A DNA stretch of 64,000 nt from Streptomyces sp. HUAS ZL42 (GCF_040782645.1 NZ_CP160403.1:8529001-8593000), one strand, 5' to 3'; positions 26,343 through 36,098 are shown, counted from the first letter of the stretch. The notes: generated by a model from the letters alone, not told the origin. A program made the numbers and translations.

Positions 26343-27740
26343 TCAGTACAGCCGGCGTCCCGGTTCCGTCCCGCCGTCCAGCGCGCACGAGTCGACCACG
26401 TCGCCGTCCGCGGGCCTGCCGAGGGTACGGTCCGCGGGCGGCGGTGTGCCCCGCTCCACCCAGGCCACCAGGGCATCGAACGCCGACCGGTAGCAGGGCA
26501 GGATCGGCCGCAGCCGGTCCGGGTAGGTGTCGTACAGGCCGTCGACGTGCGTGCCGCCCCGGACCGTGTAGTAACGGTGCAGCCGGCTCCGCCCCCTTGC
26601 GTCGATCATGCCCGCGTAGACGTCCGAATCGACGGCCTTGGGCAGGAGCGTGTCCAGGTCACCGTGCAGGGTGATCAGCGGCCTGCCGATGCGCCCCGTC
26701 AGGGCCACCCGGGCCACGGCGCGATGCACGGACGCCGGACGCGATGCGTAGTCGTACACCGTGTCGGACGGGCAGGGGGCAAGGATCTGCTCCGGAGTGG
26801 TCCCGGCGGACGGACCGGGGCAGCCGGGGTCGTATCCGGGGTCGAACTCGGCGCGGTAGATCTTCTGCGTGACACCCCAGTAGGCCTTCTCGTGGTACGG
26901 CCACAGGAACTCCGAGCCGCGCGCGAAACCCGCCGCGTACATGTCCTCGTCCCGTGCCGCGCCGAGCGTCCACGCCACCGCCGTGGGCAGGGAAGTGAGC
27001 AGGCTGGGGCCGTCGGCGGTCCACAGCGCTCCCTCCCAGTCCACGCCGCCGTCGTACAACTCCGGACGGTTCTCCAGCTGCCAGCGTGTGAGATAGCCGC
27101 CGTTGGAGATACCGGTCATGTACGTGCGGCTCGGGGCGCGCCCGTAACGCCGGGCCACCACCTGCTCGGCCGCCCGGGTGAGCTGTGTGGTCCTCGCGTT
27201 CCATTCGGCCACCGCGTCACCGGGCCGGTTGCCGTCGCGGTAGAAGTCGGCCCCGTTGTTCCCCTTGTCCGTCGCGGCGTACGCATAGCCCTGGGCGAGC
27301 ACCTGGTCGGAGATCGCCGTGTCGGTCGCGTACTGCCTGCGGGTGCCCGGCGCGCCGGTGACGACGAGCCCGCCGTTCCAGTGATCGGGCAGCCGGATCA
27401 CGAACTGGGAGTCGTGCCGCCAGCCGTGGGTGGCGTTGAAGTGCGAGGAGTCGGGGAAGTAGCCGTCGATCTGTACCCCGGGCACCCCTGACGGGGTGCG
27501 GGTGCCACGTGCCGTCAGTCCTGTCTGGTCGGCCATGTCGGTGTACGGGGTGCCGGCGAGCCCCTTGGTGGTCAGGTCGGGAAGGCAGGCGGACTCCTGA
27601 AAGGCGGCGCCCGGCACGTGCACGCGCCCCACATTCGCGCAGTGGTCGCCGACGGCCCCGGCGGCAGCGGGAGCCGGCCCACCGAGAGCCATCGCCCACA
27701 CGGCGGCGGCAGCGAGCGGAGCTCCTCGGGACAGGCGCAT
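26343..27740 (-). CDS. Secreted tannase/feruloyl-esterase-like alpha/beta hydrolase
   Basis: A 465-residue exported hydrolase. The signal peptide is about residues 1-28 (RLSRGAPLAAAAVWAMALGG, cleavage near AAAGA). The nucleophile motif is GISNGGY with S212; LHGDLDTLLP probably carries the acid and RGGTHVDGLYD the histidine. The pattern TDKGNNG and DWEGALWT resembles tannase/feruloyl esterase or 3-hydroxybutyrate-oligomer hydrolases. It probably acts on esters outside the cell. ATG at 27740 with GGAGG upstream. It is a single gene; substrate unknown. Confidence 0.78.
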   Translation of the reverse strand: MRLSRGAPLAAAAVWAMALGGPAPAAAGAVGDHCANVGRVHVPGAAFQESACLPDLTTKGLAGTPYTDMADQTGLTARGTRTPSGVPGVQIDGYFPDSSHFNATHGWRHDSQFVIRLPDHWNGGLVVTGAPGTRRQYATDTAISDQVLAQGYAYAATDKGNNGADFYRDGNRPGDAVAEWNARTTQLTRAAEQVVARRYGRAPSRTYMTGISNGGYLTRWQLENRPELYDGGVDWEGALWTADGPSLLTSLPTAVAWTLGAARDEDMYAAGFARGSEFLWPYHEKAYWGVTQKIYRAEFDPGYDPGCPGPSAGTTPEQILAPCPSDTVYDYASRPASVHRAVARVALTGRIGRPLITLHGDLDTLLPKAVDSDVYAGMIDARGRSRLHRYYTVRGGTHVDGLYDTYPDRLRPILPCYRSAFDALVAWVERGTPPPADRTLGRPADGDVVDSCALDGGTEPGRRLY

Positions 27741-27992
27741 GACAACCTCCAGTGGACGGTGGGGTGACGCCGGCACGGCAGGGCGAGCCGGGGCTGCCCC
27801 ATCGTGCAGGCCCGCACCGACACCATCCATGGGGCTGGGCCACATGGAACGGTGGCTGGACATAGCGGCCCAAGACAGGCGTCAGTCGGGAAGTGTCATG
27901 GGTCCCGCATACGTGCGGGCGGGACTTCGCCGCAGACGTAGCTCCACTGCACGCGCGCGTGGTGCTGCGCCTGAAGGCGACGGCGACCCGGA
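27741..27992. other. Intergenic region with short hairpin
   Basis: 252 bases without a gene. A perfect 6-base stem CCCGCA-TACG-TGCGGG at 27904-27919 lies 73 bases beyond the stop of the gene at 27993 and could act as its terminator; there is no T tract. I see nothing else. Confidence 0.35.
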
Positions 27993-28868
27993 TCAGCTCG
28001 GACGTACCGCCATCTTGTCGAGTGCCTCCAGAAGACCGGGCAGCTCCGGGCCCCGGCCCACCGGCAGCACCTCGCCCGGCTCGTCGTCGAGCAGCACGAA
28101 CGCGATGTCGTCGGTCCTGGCCACGAGCGACCAGCCGGGACCGTCGGCCCGCAGGGTCCGCGCCTCTCCGGGGGCGAAGGACGAGCGGACCCGCCCCAGG
28201 GGCGGCGGAGTCTCCACGTAGGCGCGGGCCTCCGCGAGAACGCGACGGATGCCGCTGTGGCCCTTGGGCGCCTCCTCCGCGTCCTTCCCGTCGGCCGTGT
28301 CCTGTGCGTCCGCGTCCGGGCCTTCGGCAGCCCCGGAGCCGCCCTCCGAGGACCCCGGGACGGCGAACTCCGTGTCGTCGATCTGCTCCCGCCACAGCGC
28401 CCACTGGAGCGCGATCTCGTCGGCCCCCAGCCGCCGCTGTGCCGGTCCCCAGAACGTCGTGTCCGGCGGGGACAGCGGAGGCCGGTCCGCGATGTCAGGA
28501 CCGGGGTCGTGCGGCGCGGGCACGCCGGGAGCCGCCACGGCGACCGCCAGGGGCCAGCCGGGCAGCGCCGCGACGACCGTCCGCTCGTCCGGCGACAGTT
28601 CGTACTCCATGCCGCAGTCCCAGGACGCGATGGCCACCGCGACCAGTGAGACGTCGTCGATGACGACCGTCCAGCGCGCGCCCTCGCCGTCCTGGCCGAG
28701 CACCAGGCCGTACCCGTCGGCGAGCGGTGCGAGGCCGAGCGCAGCGCAGGCCTCCGGGTAGTCGTCGCCCAGCACACTCGGGAACTTCGCCGGCGTCAGC
28801 AGTACCGCCGTGAGCACATAGAGCGCATCGTCCGCGGCGGCGACGGCGTCCTCGTCCGTCCCGGCCAT
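27993..28868 (-). CDS. Conserved Streptomyces protein of unknown function
   Basis: A 291-residue acidic cytoplasmic protein without signal peptide or membrane segment. The N-terminal part (ADDALYVLTAVLLTPAKFP) and C-terminal part (GRVRSSFAPGEARTLRADG, then PGWSLVARTDDIAFVLLDDE) look folded. They are joined by an Asp/Glu/Gly/Ala-rich linker (about 170-205). Codon usage is typical of its neighbours. I do not recognise a named domain. Confidence 0.7.
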   Translation of the reverse strand: MAGTDEDAVAAADDALYVLTAVLLTPAKFPSVLGDDYPEACAALGLAPLADGYGLVLGQDGEGARWTVVIDDVSLVAVAIASWDCGMEYELSPDERTVVAALPGWPLAVAVAAPGVPAPHDPGPDIADRPPLSPPDTTFWGPAQRRLGADEIALQWALWREQIDDTEFAVPGSSEGGSGAAEGPDADAQDTADGKDAEEAPKGHSGIRRVLAEARAYVETPPPLGRVRSSFAPGEARTLRADGPGWSLVARTDDIAFVLLDDEPGEVLPVGRGPELPGLLEALDKMAVRPS

Positions 28869-29004
28869 CCCAGCCTCCCCATCGTTGGTCCAACGGCGCG
28901 CACCCTAGTGCGCGGGGAAGGCGCTTGTCACGACGCCCAAGCACACCCGGAGCTGCAGTTTTCCGCCTGGGACGGGGCGAATCGGCCACCCGGCACCCGG
29001 ATCG

Positions 29005-29325
29005 TCAGGCGGTCGGCAGCCCGAGGAGCGTCCGGGCCACGGTACCCGGCGACTCGCCGCGCTCCCGCGCCAGCGCGATGACGGCCCGGCACGCCAGCTC
29101 GTTGACCCCGAAGGACAGCGCCTCGGGCGACACCCAGCCCGCCGCCTCGTCGATCCGCTCCTGGTCGTCGTCCGCGCAGGCCGACACATAGGCGGCGGCC
29201 GCCTCGAACAGGTTGTGCGTGTGCTTCGCCCCGCTTTCGTTGCCGCCGGTGTTCACCTCCGCGCCCGCGGCGTTGAAGAATCTTGCGCAGGCCTTGCGGA
29301 CCCTGCCGAACATGCTGACCACCAT
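29005..29325 (-). CDS. Small conserved protein of unknown function
   Basis: A protein of 102-106 residues, mostly helical. It starts MFGRVRKACARFFNAAGAEV if the internal ATG at 29313 is used, or 4 residues earlier at 29325; the AGGGGG site fits neither perfectly. The C-terminal GESPGTVARTLLGLPTA is repeated in style in other Streptomyces small proteins. No membrane segment. Function unknown. Confidence 0.6.
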   Translation of the reverse strand: MVVSMFGRVRKACARFFNAAGAEVNTGGNESGAKHTHNLFEAAAAYVSACADDDQERIDEAAGWVSPEALSFGVNELACRAVIALARERGESPGTVARTLLGLPTA

Positions 29326-29411
29326 CCCCCTGCGTGGTTACCCTGGCCGAACGTTCATCTCCTGCTACTCAACGTAGAGTTGGAGCTCCGGCGGCAGAAG
29401 GGGGCGGCGCG

Positions 29412-30308
29412 GTGAAGCGCTTCGAGCGGCTCGAACAAATCCGGCGGATGGATCCGTACGAGGACGCGTTCGAGATCTACCGGCTCACCGCGGCGTACGA
29501 GTTCCCCTGGGATTTCACCCGCGCACTCGAGCTCGCCCTGTACCGCACCTACGCCGTACCCGGCATCGGCCGGCTGCTCGCCGAGACGGCGGAGCTCACG
29601 GACCGCACACAGAAACGCTATGACGACACCTCACTGCTGCTGGACGCGGTCGTCGAGCACGGCTTCGACAGCGAACAGGGCCGCACGGCGATCCGTCGCA
29701 TCAACCAGATGCACCGCAGCTACGACATCAGCAACGACGACATGCGCTACGTGCTCTGCACCTTCGTCGTGATGCCCAAGCGATGGATCGACGAATACGG
29801 GTGGCGCAGGTTGTCCCGGCACGAGATCGTCGCGTGCACCGTGTACTACCGCACCCTGGGCCGGCACATGGGCATCAAGGACATTCCCGGCTCCTACGAG
29901 GAGTTCGAGTCCTGTCTCGACGCGTATGAGGACGCCCACTTCGAGTGGGACGAGGACGCGCGGCGTGTCTCGGACGCGACGCTCGACCTGATGGCCTCCT
30001 GGTACCCGCGCCCGCTCGCACCACTCGTGCGTACGTCGACGCTCGCCCTGCTCGACGAACCACTGCTGCGGGCCTTCCGCTACCCGCCTCCGGGCGCCGC
30101 AACCCGCACCCTCGTGCGTGGCGCGGTCCGCATGCGGGGGCGCGTCGTCCGACTGCTGCCGCCGCGCCGCGCCCCGCACCACGCCCGGCAGAACCGGGAG
30201 ATCAAGGGCTATCCCAACGGTTACCGGCTGGACGAGCTGGGCACCCGTCCGGTGCCGGGGGCACGCGGTTGCCCCGTGCGGCACGTGGACGAGTCAGCCT
30301 CCCAATGA
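29412..30308 (+). CDS. MpaB/latex-clearing-type oxygenase family protein (DUF2236-like)
   Basis: A 298-residue protein. VKRFERLEQIRRMDPYEDAF, RTYAVPGIGRLLAETAELTDR, AIRRINQMHRSYDISNDD and HEIVACTVYYRTLGRHMGI match the ER-bound oxygenase MpaB / rubber-oxygenase superfamily. Its histidines (as in QMHRSYDI) bind heme in characterised members. The GTG at 29412 is chosen because GAAGGGGG lies upstream. The 86-base gap before it has the inverted repeat CAAC-GTAGA-GTTG at about 29378. Substrate unknown. Confidence 0.75.
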   Translation: MKRFERLEQIRRMDPYEDAFEIYRLTAAYEFPWDFTRALELALYRTYAVPGIGRLLAETAELTDRTQKRYDDTSLLLDAVVEHGFDSEQGRTAIRRINQMHRSYDISNDDMRYVLCTFVVMPKRWIDEYGWRRLSRHEIVACTVYYRTLGRHMGIKDIPGSYEEFESCLDAYEDAHFEWDEDARRVSDATLDLMASWYPRPLAPLVRTSTLALLDEPLLRAFRYPPPGAATRTLVRGAVRMRGRVVRLLPPRRAPHHARQNREIKGYPNGYRLDELGTRPVPGARGCPVRHVDESASQ

Positions 30309-30454
30309 GTCGAGGGTGTCCCGCGGCCAGGCGCGTTCCGCGCGGGAGGCGGCGCGCGACGGTGAGGATGCCGCGACGGAGGGGATCGTCCAGTTCCTCG
30401 GCGCGCACCGCACGGCCGCCCGCCGACCAGGCTCTCAGACCCTGGCCGTACCGC

Positions 30455-31054
30455 TCAGGCCTGCCGTACGGCCAGGGCCAGGAAGCGTGCCTCCTCGTCG
30501 ACGTACGACGTCATGTGCCACCCCGAACCTGCCAGTAGTGGCCGGAGATTGGGCTCGGCGCGCAGATCGTCCGGAGTGATCTGCCGGCCCTGGCGGGCCG
30601 CGAGCGCCGCCCTGCCGATCGGGTGGAACAGCGCCAGCCTGCCACCGGGTCGCACCACGCGCGCCAACTCCCGCAGGTTCTCGGCCGGATGGGGAAGGTG
30701 GGCGATCAGCCCCGCCGCGAACACGGCGTCGAGCGACTCCGATCGCAGCGGGAGCGTGGCCACGTCGGTGAGCAGCAGGTGCCCGTCCCGGCCCCGTCCG
30801 GCCCGTACGGCGGCTTCCAGCATGGCCGGGGTCAGATCGGCCCCGACGACCACTCCCGAGGGCCCCACGGCCGCCCGCAACGGCGGCAGGGCGCGCCCCG
30901 TGCCGCAACCGGCATCAAGCACACGGTCCCCCTCACTCAGACCGAGGTCGGCGACCGCGGCCGCGTAGGCGGGGCCGTCGTCGGGGAACCGGCTGTCCCA
31001 GTGGGCGGCGCGGGCGGCGAAGAACTCCTGGACGTGTGTGTGGTTGTCGCTCAT
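30455..31054 (-). CDS. Class I SAM-dependent methyltransferase
   Basis: A protein of about 199 residues with motif I VLDAGCGTGRALPPL, acidic loop GADLTPAMLEAA and post-motif VVRPGGRLALFHPIG, the standard small-molecule methyltransferase fold. The ATG at 31054 is preferred; another lies 9 bases upstream (31063), next to GAGGGA. It is a single gene, convergent with the MpaB-like gene. Substrate cannot be told. Confidence 0.85.
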   Translation of the reverse strand: MSDNHTHVQEFFAARAAHWDSRFPDDGPAYAAAVADLGLSEGDRVLDAGCGTGRALPPLRAAVGPSGVVVGADLTPAMLEAAVRAGRGRDGHLLLTDVATLPLRSESLDAVFAAGLIAHLPHPAENLRELARVVRPGGRLALFHPIGRAALAARQGRQITPDDLRAEPNLRPLLAGSGWHMTSYVDEEARFLALAVRQA

Positions 31055-31206
31055 GTTTCGCATGATCCCTCACCGCCATGGATGATGCCCGGGCGCACAC
31101 GTTCGAGCGTCATGCGATCGCGCCGGTGCATTTCTGCGTCATATTCCAACACCTTTCGAAATGCGCCCCCTTTGTGCGCCCGTGCCCCGACTAGCGTCCC
31201 GGAGCC

Positions 31207-31980
31207 ATGGGACACCTGGACCACGCAGCCTTCGGCTGGCTGACCCCCGTGCTGTCGTACGTGATGGCCTGCATAGGCGCCGCGCTGGGACTGCGCTGCA
31301 CCGTCCGTGCACTGGGCGCCTCCGGGCGGTCGCGCCGCAACTGGCTCATCACCGCGGCCTCCGCCATCGGCACCGGCATCTGGACCATGCACTTCGTGGC
31401 CATGCTGGGCTTCGGCGTCAGCGGCACCGACATCCGCTACGACGTGCCACTGACCGTCCTCAGTCTCCTCGTAGCCATGATCGTCGTCTGCGCCGGCGTC
31501 TTCGCCGTCGGCTACAGTCGCGACCGCACGCGCGCGCTCCTGCTCGGCGGACTCACCACCGGCCTGGGTGTCGCGAGCATGCACTACCTCGGCATGGCCG
31601 CGGTACGGCTGCACGGCGACGTGACGTACGACCCGGTGCTCGTCGGCGTCTCCGTACTGATCGCCGTCGTCGCCGCCACGGCGGCTCTGTGGGCGGCGCT
31701 CAACATCAAGTCACCCATCGCGGTCACCCTCGCCTCCCTCGTCATGGGGGCTGCGGTGAGCAGCATGCACTTCACCGCGATGTTCGCGGTGAAGGTGCAC
31801 GTCACCCCCTCCGGCGAGGTCCTGCCCGGGGCCACGGCGATGCAGTTCATCTTCCCCCTCGCCGTCGGCCTCGGGTCCTATCTGTTCCTGACCTCGGCGT
31901 TCGTCGCGCTGTCACCCACCACGGGGGAACGCGAGGCATCCGCCTCGGCCCAGCGGCCGGTCGAGAGCGTCGCCGGCTAG
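31207..31980 (+). CDS. MHYT-domain integral membrane sensor protein
   Basis: A 257-residue protein of seven hydrophobic segments with three MHYT-type motifs: WTMHFVAM (about 59-66), ASMHYLGM and SSMHFTAMF. The MHYT domain is proposed to bind a metal and sense O2, CO or NO. No GGDEF/EAL output is attached; the C-terminus is a short polar tail. It lies 64 bases before cvnA on the same strand, so it may supply the membrane signal to the conservon. That link is inferred from position only. Confidence 0.88.
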   Translation: MGHLDHAAFGWLTPVLSYVMACIGAALGLRCTVRALGASGRSRRNWLITAASAIGTGIWTMHFVAMLGFGVSGTDIRYDVPLTVLSLLVAMIVVCAGVFAVGYSRDRTRALLLGGLTTGLGVASMHYLGMAAVRLHGDVTYDPVLVGVSVLIAVVAATAALWAALNIKSPIAVTLASLVMGAAVSSMHFTAMFAVKVHVTPSGEVLPGATAMQFIFPLAVGLGSYLFLTSAFVALSPTTGEREASASAQRPVESVAG

Positions 31981-32044
31981 CAGCGGTCCGGGCCGACCGC
32001 GGGCCGGACGGCACGCCCCCGAACCACTCCCGAGCGAGGAGGCC

Positions 32045-34558
32045 ATGCGTACACCCCGTAGGACCCCCACAGCCGGCGCCGAGACGCCGCCTCCCGTGCG
32101 TGGCCGCCGTGCGCACGCAGGACCCCCCGCCGACGAAGGCCCGGACGAACCGGTGGCGACGGCGACGGACGAGGCACCCGCGCGCGCGGGGCACTGGCAT
32201 CTGCGGCCGCGCACCGTACGCGCCAAGATCGTCTGTCTGTTGATGGTGCCGGTCGTCTCGCTGCTGGCCCTGTGGGCGTACGCCACCGTCAGCACCGCCC
32301 AGGACGTCTCCCGGCTGCGCCAGCTGCAGCGCGTGGACGCGGAGGTGCGGGCTCCCGTCGCGGCCGCCGTCGCCGCGCTCCAGGCGGAGCGGGCCGCCGC
32401 GGTCGCCCACGCGACCGACCCCGCCGCCGGCCGGCGTGACGACTACAAGAAGCTCGCCGAGACCACCGACCGGGCGGTGGCCGAGCTGCGGCTCGGCAAC
32501 GACAACACGGTCGCCGACAGTCAGGAACTGCCCGCCGGAGTCGCCCAGCGGCTCGAGGCGTTCGTCACCGGCGCCGAGGAACTGAGTTCGCTGCGGACCG
32601 CGGTGCTCGGCCGCCGGGCCGGATGGGAGGAGACGTACGGGCGCTACACGCAGACCATCTCGGCGGCCTTCGCGGTGGGCGGCGCGCTCACCGGCATCCA
32701 GGACGCCGAGCTCGGCTCCGACGCGCGCGTTCTGCTCGAGTTCTCCCGCGGGGGCGAGGCCCTGGCCCAGGAGGACGCCGTGATCGCCGGCGCGCGCCTC
32801 ACCGGCCGCCTCGACGGCGAGCGGCTCAGGCTGTTCACCGGCGCCGTCGGCACGCGCCGCACCCTGACGGAATCCGCCGTGGCGGACCTGCGCGGCTCCG
32901 AACGCGCCGCCTGGCGACGCCTTTCCGGCGGCAGCGCCTACGCCGCCGTGACAGCCGCCGAGGACAAGGTGCTCGCGGCCGGTCCCGGCGAGCGGGCGAT
33001 CGCCGCGGCACCCGAGGCCACCTGGGACCAGGCGCACGCGCGCGTGCAGAACGGCATGCGCGCGATCGAGGCGGACGCCGGACGCGATGTCGCCGACCGT
33101 GCCGACCCGTTCACCCGGGGCCTGCTCACTCCGGCGGGCGCCGCGGTCCTGCTCGGACTCGCCGCGGTCTCCGCCTCGCTCGTCATCTCCGTGCGCATCG
33201 GCCGCGGCCTCGTCGTCGAACTGGTCAGCCTGCGCAACGGCGCCCTGGAGATCGCCCGGCGCAAGCTCCCCGAAGCGATGCGGAAACTGCGTGCGGGCGA
33301 GGAGATCGACATCCAGGCAGAAGCCCCGCCCGGACCGCCCGCCGAGGACGAGACCGGACAGGTCGCCGAGGCCCTGGGCACCGTCCACCGCGCCGCGCTG
33401 CGCGCCGCGGTGGAGCGCGCGGAACTCGCCAGCGGCATCTCCGGCGTCTTCGTCAACCTCGCCCGCCGCAGCCAGGTCCTCGTCCACCGCCAGCTGAGCC
33501 TTCTCGACAGCATGGAACGCCGCTCCGAGGACCCGAACGAACTCAGCGACCTCTTCCGGCTCGACCACCTCACCACCCGTATGCGGCGCCACGCGGAGAG
33601 CCTCATCATCCTCTCCGGAGCGGCCCCCGGACGGGCCTGGCGCATGCCGGTCTCCCTGACCAACGTCGTCCGCGCGGCCGTCTCCGAGGTCGAGGACTAT
33701 GCGCGCGTGGAGGTACGCCAGCTGCCGGAGGCGTCAGTCGTCGGCTCCGCCGTGGCCGACCTCACCCACCTTCTGGCCGAGATCGTCGAGAACGCCGCCC
33801 AGTTCTCACCGCCCCACACGCGCGTGCGCATCACCGGCGAGCCCGTCGGCAACGGCTACGCCGTCGAGGTCGAGGACCGCGGCCTGGGCATGGGCAAGGA
33901 GACCCTCGCCGAGGCCAACCGACGCATCGCGCAGTCCGAGGCGCTCGACCTGTTCGACAGCGACCGGCTCGGCCTCTTCGTGGTCAGCAGGCTTGCGGCA
34001 CGGCACGGCATCAAGGTGCACCTGCGGACCTCGCCCTACGGCGGCACCACCGCGGTCGTGCTGCTGCCCACCGCCCTGCTGCACAGTGGCGCGCCGGAAC
34101 GTTCAGCCCGCGAGGCCGTGGACGCCGGGCGGTCCACGGAACGCGAGCACGCGCGCGTGCCCGGCGCCGCCCCGCACCAGGAGGCCGTCGCCCCGACCGC
34201 CGGCCGGCCCGCACTGGTCGCCACCGCCCCGACCGCCGCGGAGACCACGACCGAAACCCCGCCTCCCGGAGTCACCACCTTGCGGCTGCACCGTCCCCCG
34301 GACGACTCCGAACAGTCCGACGACCTCCCACGCCGGGTACGGCAGGCCAGCCTCGCCCCCCAACTGCGCGAACAACGCCCCGAGGAACCGGCCGAATCCG
34401 GCCCACGCGGCGACGACCGGCGCACCCCCGAACTCGTACGGGACCGCATGGCGGCCTACCGCGCCGGCTGGGCGCGCGGCGGCGGCAGGCAACCGGGCCG
34501 TGGTGCCGGCCCGGATTCCACACCGGGCAGCGACAGCAGCGAAGGAGACCCCGCATGA
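32045..34558 (+). CDS. cvnA: Conservon sensor histidine-kinase-like protein
   Basis: An 837-residue membrane protein. After a basic N-terminus, TM1 is about residues 62-85 (AKIVCLLMVPVVSLLALWAY). A large extracytoplasmic nitrate-sensor-like (NIT) region follows, then TM2 (AGAAVLLGLAAVSASLVISV) near 365-385. A HAMP-like stretch leads to the ATPase domain with N-box EIVENAAQFSPPHTR and G1 EDRGLGMGKETLAEA. The C-terminal ~150 residues are Pro/Arg-rich. The stop overlaps cvnB in an ATGA. CvnA proteins work with the roadblock, DUF742 and GTPase partners in a G-protein-like complex at the membrane. Confidence 0.9.
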   Translation: MRTPRRTPTAGAETPPPVRGRRAHAGPPADEGPDEPVATATDEAPARAGHWHLRPRTVRAKIVCLLMVPVVSLLALWAYATVSTAQDVSRLRQLQRVDAEVRAPVAAAVAALQAERAAAVAHATDPAAGRRDDYKKLAETTDRAVAELRLGNDNTVADSQELPAGVAQRLEAFVTGAEELSSLRTAVLGRRAGWEETYGRYTQTISAAFAVGGALTGIQDAELGSDARVLLEFSRGGEALAQEDAVIAGARLTGRLDGERLRLFTGAVGTRRTLTESAVADLRGSERAAWRRLSGGSAYAAVTAAEDKVLAAGPGERAIAAAPEATWDQAHARVQNGMRAIEADAGRDVADRADPFTRGLLTPAGAAVLLGLAAVSASLVISVRIGRGLVVELVSLRNGALEIARRKLPEAMRKLRAGEEIDIQAEAPPGPPAEDETGQVAEALGTVHRAALRAAVERAELASGISGVFVNLARRSQVLVHRQLSLLDSMERRSEDPNELSDLFRLDHLTTRMRRHAESLIILSGAAPGRAWRMPVSLTNVVRAAVSEVEDYARVEVRQLPEASVVGSAVADLTHLLAEIVENAAQFSPPHTRVRITGEPVGNGYAVEVEDRGLGMGKETLAEANRRIAQSEALDLFDSDRLGLFVVSRLAARHGIKVHLRTSPYGGTTAVVLLPTALLHSGAPERSAREAVDAGRSTEREHARVPGAAPHQEAVAPTAGRPALVATAPTAAETTTETPPPGVTTLRLHRPPDDSEQSDDLPRRVRQASLAPQLREQRPEEPAESGPRGDDRRTPELVRDRMAAYRAGWARGGGRQPGRGAGPDSTPGSDSSEGDPA

Positions 34559-34992
34559 TCCAGGACCCGAGTATGAGGGCAGCCCAGCGGTCCGGCGAAC
34601 TCGACTGGCTGCTGGACGACTTGGTGACGCGTGTGAGCGAGGTCCGGCACGCCGTGGTGCTGTCCAACGACGGCCTCGCGGTCGGCTCCTCCAGTGATCT
34701 CAGGCGCGAGGACGCCGAACATCTCGCCGCGGTCGCCTCCGGCTTCCACAGCCTGGCCAAGGGCGCGGGCCGTCACTTCGGCGCCGGCGGCGTGCGCCAG
34801 ACCATGGTCGAGATGGACGACGGATTCCTGTTCGTCGCCGCCGCGGGCGACGGCTCCTGCCTCGCCCTTCTCACCGCCGTGACCGCGGACATAGGCCTGG
34901 TCGCGTACGAGATGGCACGGCTGGTCAAGCGCGTGGGCGAGCACCTCTACACGCCGCCGCGCGTCGGCGCGCGGCCGCCCGCCGCCCGATGA
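34555..34992 (+). CDS. cvnB: Conservon roadblock/LC7 protein
   Basis: A 145-residue roadblock/LC7-domain protein (LDWLLDDLVTRVSEVRHAVV, then SNDGLAVGSSSDLRREDAEH). Such proteins act as regulators of the partner GTPase. ATG overlaps the cvnA stop. A close paralogue lies at 36619. Confidence 0.92.
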   Translation: MIQDPSMRAAQRSGELDWLLDDLVTRVSEVRHAVVLSNDGLAVGSSSDLRREDAEHLAAVASGFHSLAKGAGRHFGAGGVRQTMVEMDDGFLFVAAAGDGSCLALLTAVTADIGLVAYEMARLVKRVGEHLYTPPRVGARPPAAR

Positions 34993-35011
34993 GGCGAAGG
35001 GGCGGTCACCG

Positions 35012-35425
35012 ATGACGGAGGACATGACGGGTGCCCCGCGCGAACCGGGCAGCCAGTGGTACGACCACGAGGCCGGGCCCCTGGTCCGCCCGTACGCCAT
35101 GACGGGCGGCCGCACCAAGCCCGGCCCCACCGGGGTGGGTTTCGACCTGATCGCCCTCGTCACGCTGGACCCCGGCGCCCCGGGCGCCGACGACGACATC
35201 GGGCTCGGCCCGGAACACCGGGCTCTGATCGACCTGTGCCGCACGGAGACGCAGTCCGTCGCCGAACTCGCCGCGGGCGCCGATCTGCCCGTGGGCGTGG
35301 TCAGGGTGCTCCTCGGAGACCTTCTGGAACTCGGCTGCGTCGTCGTCAGCCGCCCGGTTCCCCCTGCGCAGCTCCCCGACGAACGCATTCTGCGCGAGGT
35401 GATCGAGGGGCTGCGTGCACTGTAG
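35012..35425 (+). CDS. cvnC: Conservon DUF742 protein
   Basis: A 137-residue DUF742 protein with the usual VRPYAMTGGRTKPG segment and a winged-helix-like C-terminus (LPVGVVRVLLGDLLELGCVVV). It ends LREVIEGLRAL. A diverged copy of that end (PREVIDGLRAL) is found 65 bases further on, running into cvnD, so the normally tight cvnC/cvnD junction has been expanded here. Confidence 0.92.
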   Translation: MTEDMTGAPREPGSQWYDHEAGPLVRPYAMTGGRTKPGPTGVGFDLIALVTLDPGAPGADDDIGLGPEHRALIDLCRTETQSVAELAAGADLPVGVVRVLLGDLLELGCVVVSRPVPPAQLPDERILREVIEGLRAL

Positions 35426-35482
35426 ATGAACGTTCTCATGACTGACGTCGGCCGTTGCCGGTACTCCCGAGAGAAGTGATCG

Positions 35483-36088
35483 ATGGTCTCCGAGCACTCC
35501 GCTGCCACGGATGGCGAGACGGCCGCCCTGGCGTTGAAGATTCTGGTCGCCGGCGGATTCGGCGTGGGCAAGACCACCCTGGTGGGCGCGGTCAGCGAGA
35601 TCAGGCCGCTGCGCACCGAGGAACTGCTCAGCGAGGCGGGCCAGTTGGTGGACGACACCGACGGTGTGGACCAGAAGGTCACCACGACCGTGGCCATGGA
35701 CTTCGGGCGTATCACCATCCGTTCCGGCCTCTCCCTCTACCTGTTCGGCACGCCGGGACAGGACCGCTTCTGGTTCCTGTGGGACGAGCTGTCGCAGGGA
35801 GCCCTGGGCGCAGTGGTCCTCGCGGACACGCGGCGCCTGGAGGACTGCTTCCCGGCGGTGGACTACTTCGAGCACCGGAGGATCCCGTTCGTGGTGGCCG
35901 TCAACTGCTTCGCGGGGGCCCGTGCGTACGGCGCCCACGAGGTCTGCCGCGCCCTCGACCTCGACCGCGGAACGCCCGTCGTGCTCTGCGACGCCCGTGA
36001 CCGCGACTCGGGGAAGGAGGTGCTGATCAGGCTCGTCGAGTACGCCGGGCGCATGCACACCGCGCGGCTGCTCGATTCGGTGGGCTGA
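35483..36088 (+). CDS. cvnD: Conservon small GTP-binding protein
   Basis: A 201-residue Ras-like GTPase. Walker A/G1 is AGGFGVGKTTLVGAVSE, G3 is FGTPGQDRFWFLW, and the G4 position is VAVNCFAGA, not NKxD, as is usual in CvnD proteins. The ATG at 35483 lies inside the duplicated cvnC-end sequence. It is the last gene of the cvn unit and converges on the PPOX gene. Confidence 0.92.
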   Translation: MVSEHSAATDGETAALALKILVAGGFGVGKTTLVGAVSEIRPLRTEELLSEAGQLVDDTDGVDQKVTTTVAMDFGRITIRSGLSLYLFGTPGQDRFWFLWDELSQGALGAVVLADTRRLEDCFPAVDYFEHRRIPFVVAVNCFAGARAYGAHEVCRALDLDRGTPVVLCDARDRDSGKEVLIRLVEYAGRMHTARLLDSVG

Positions 36089-36098
36089 CCGAAACGCC

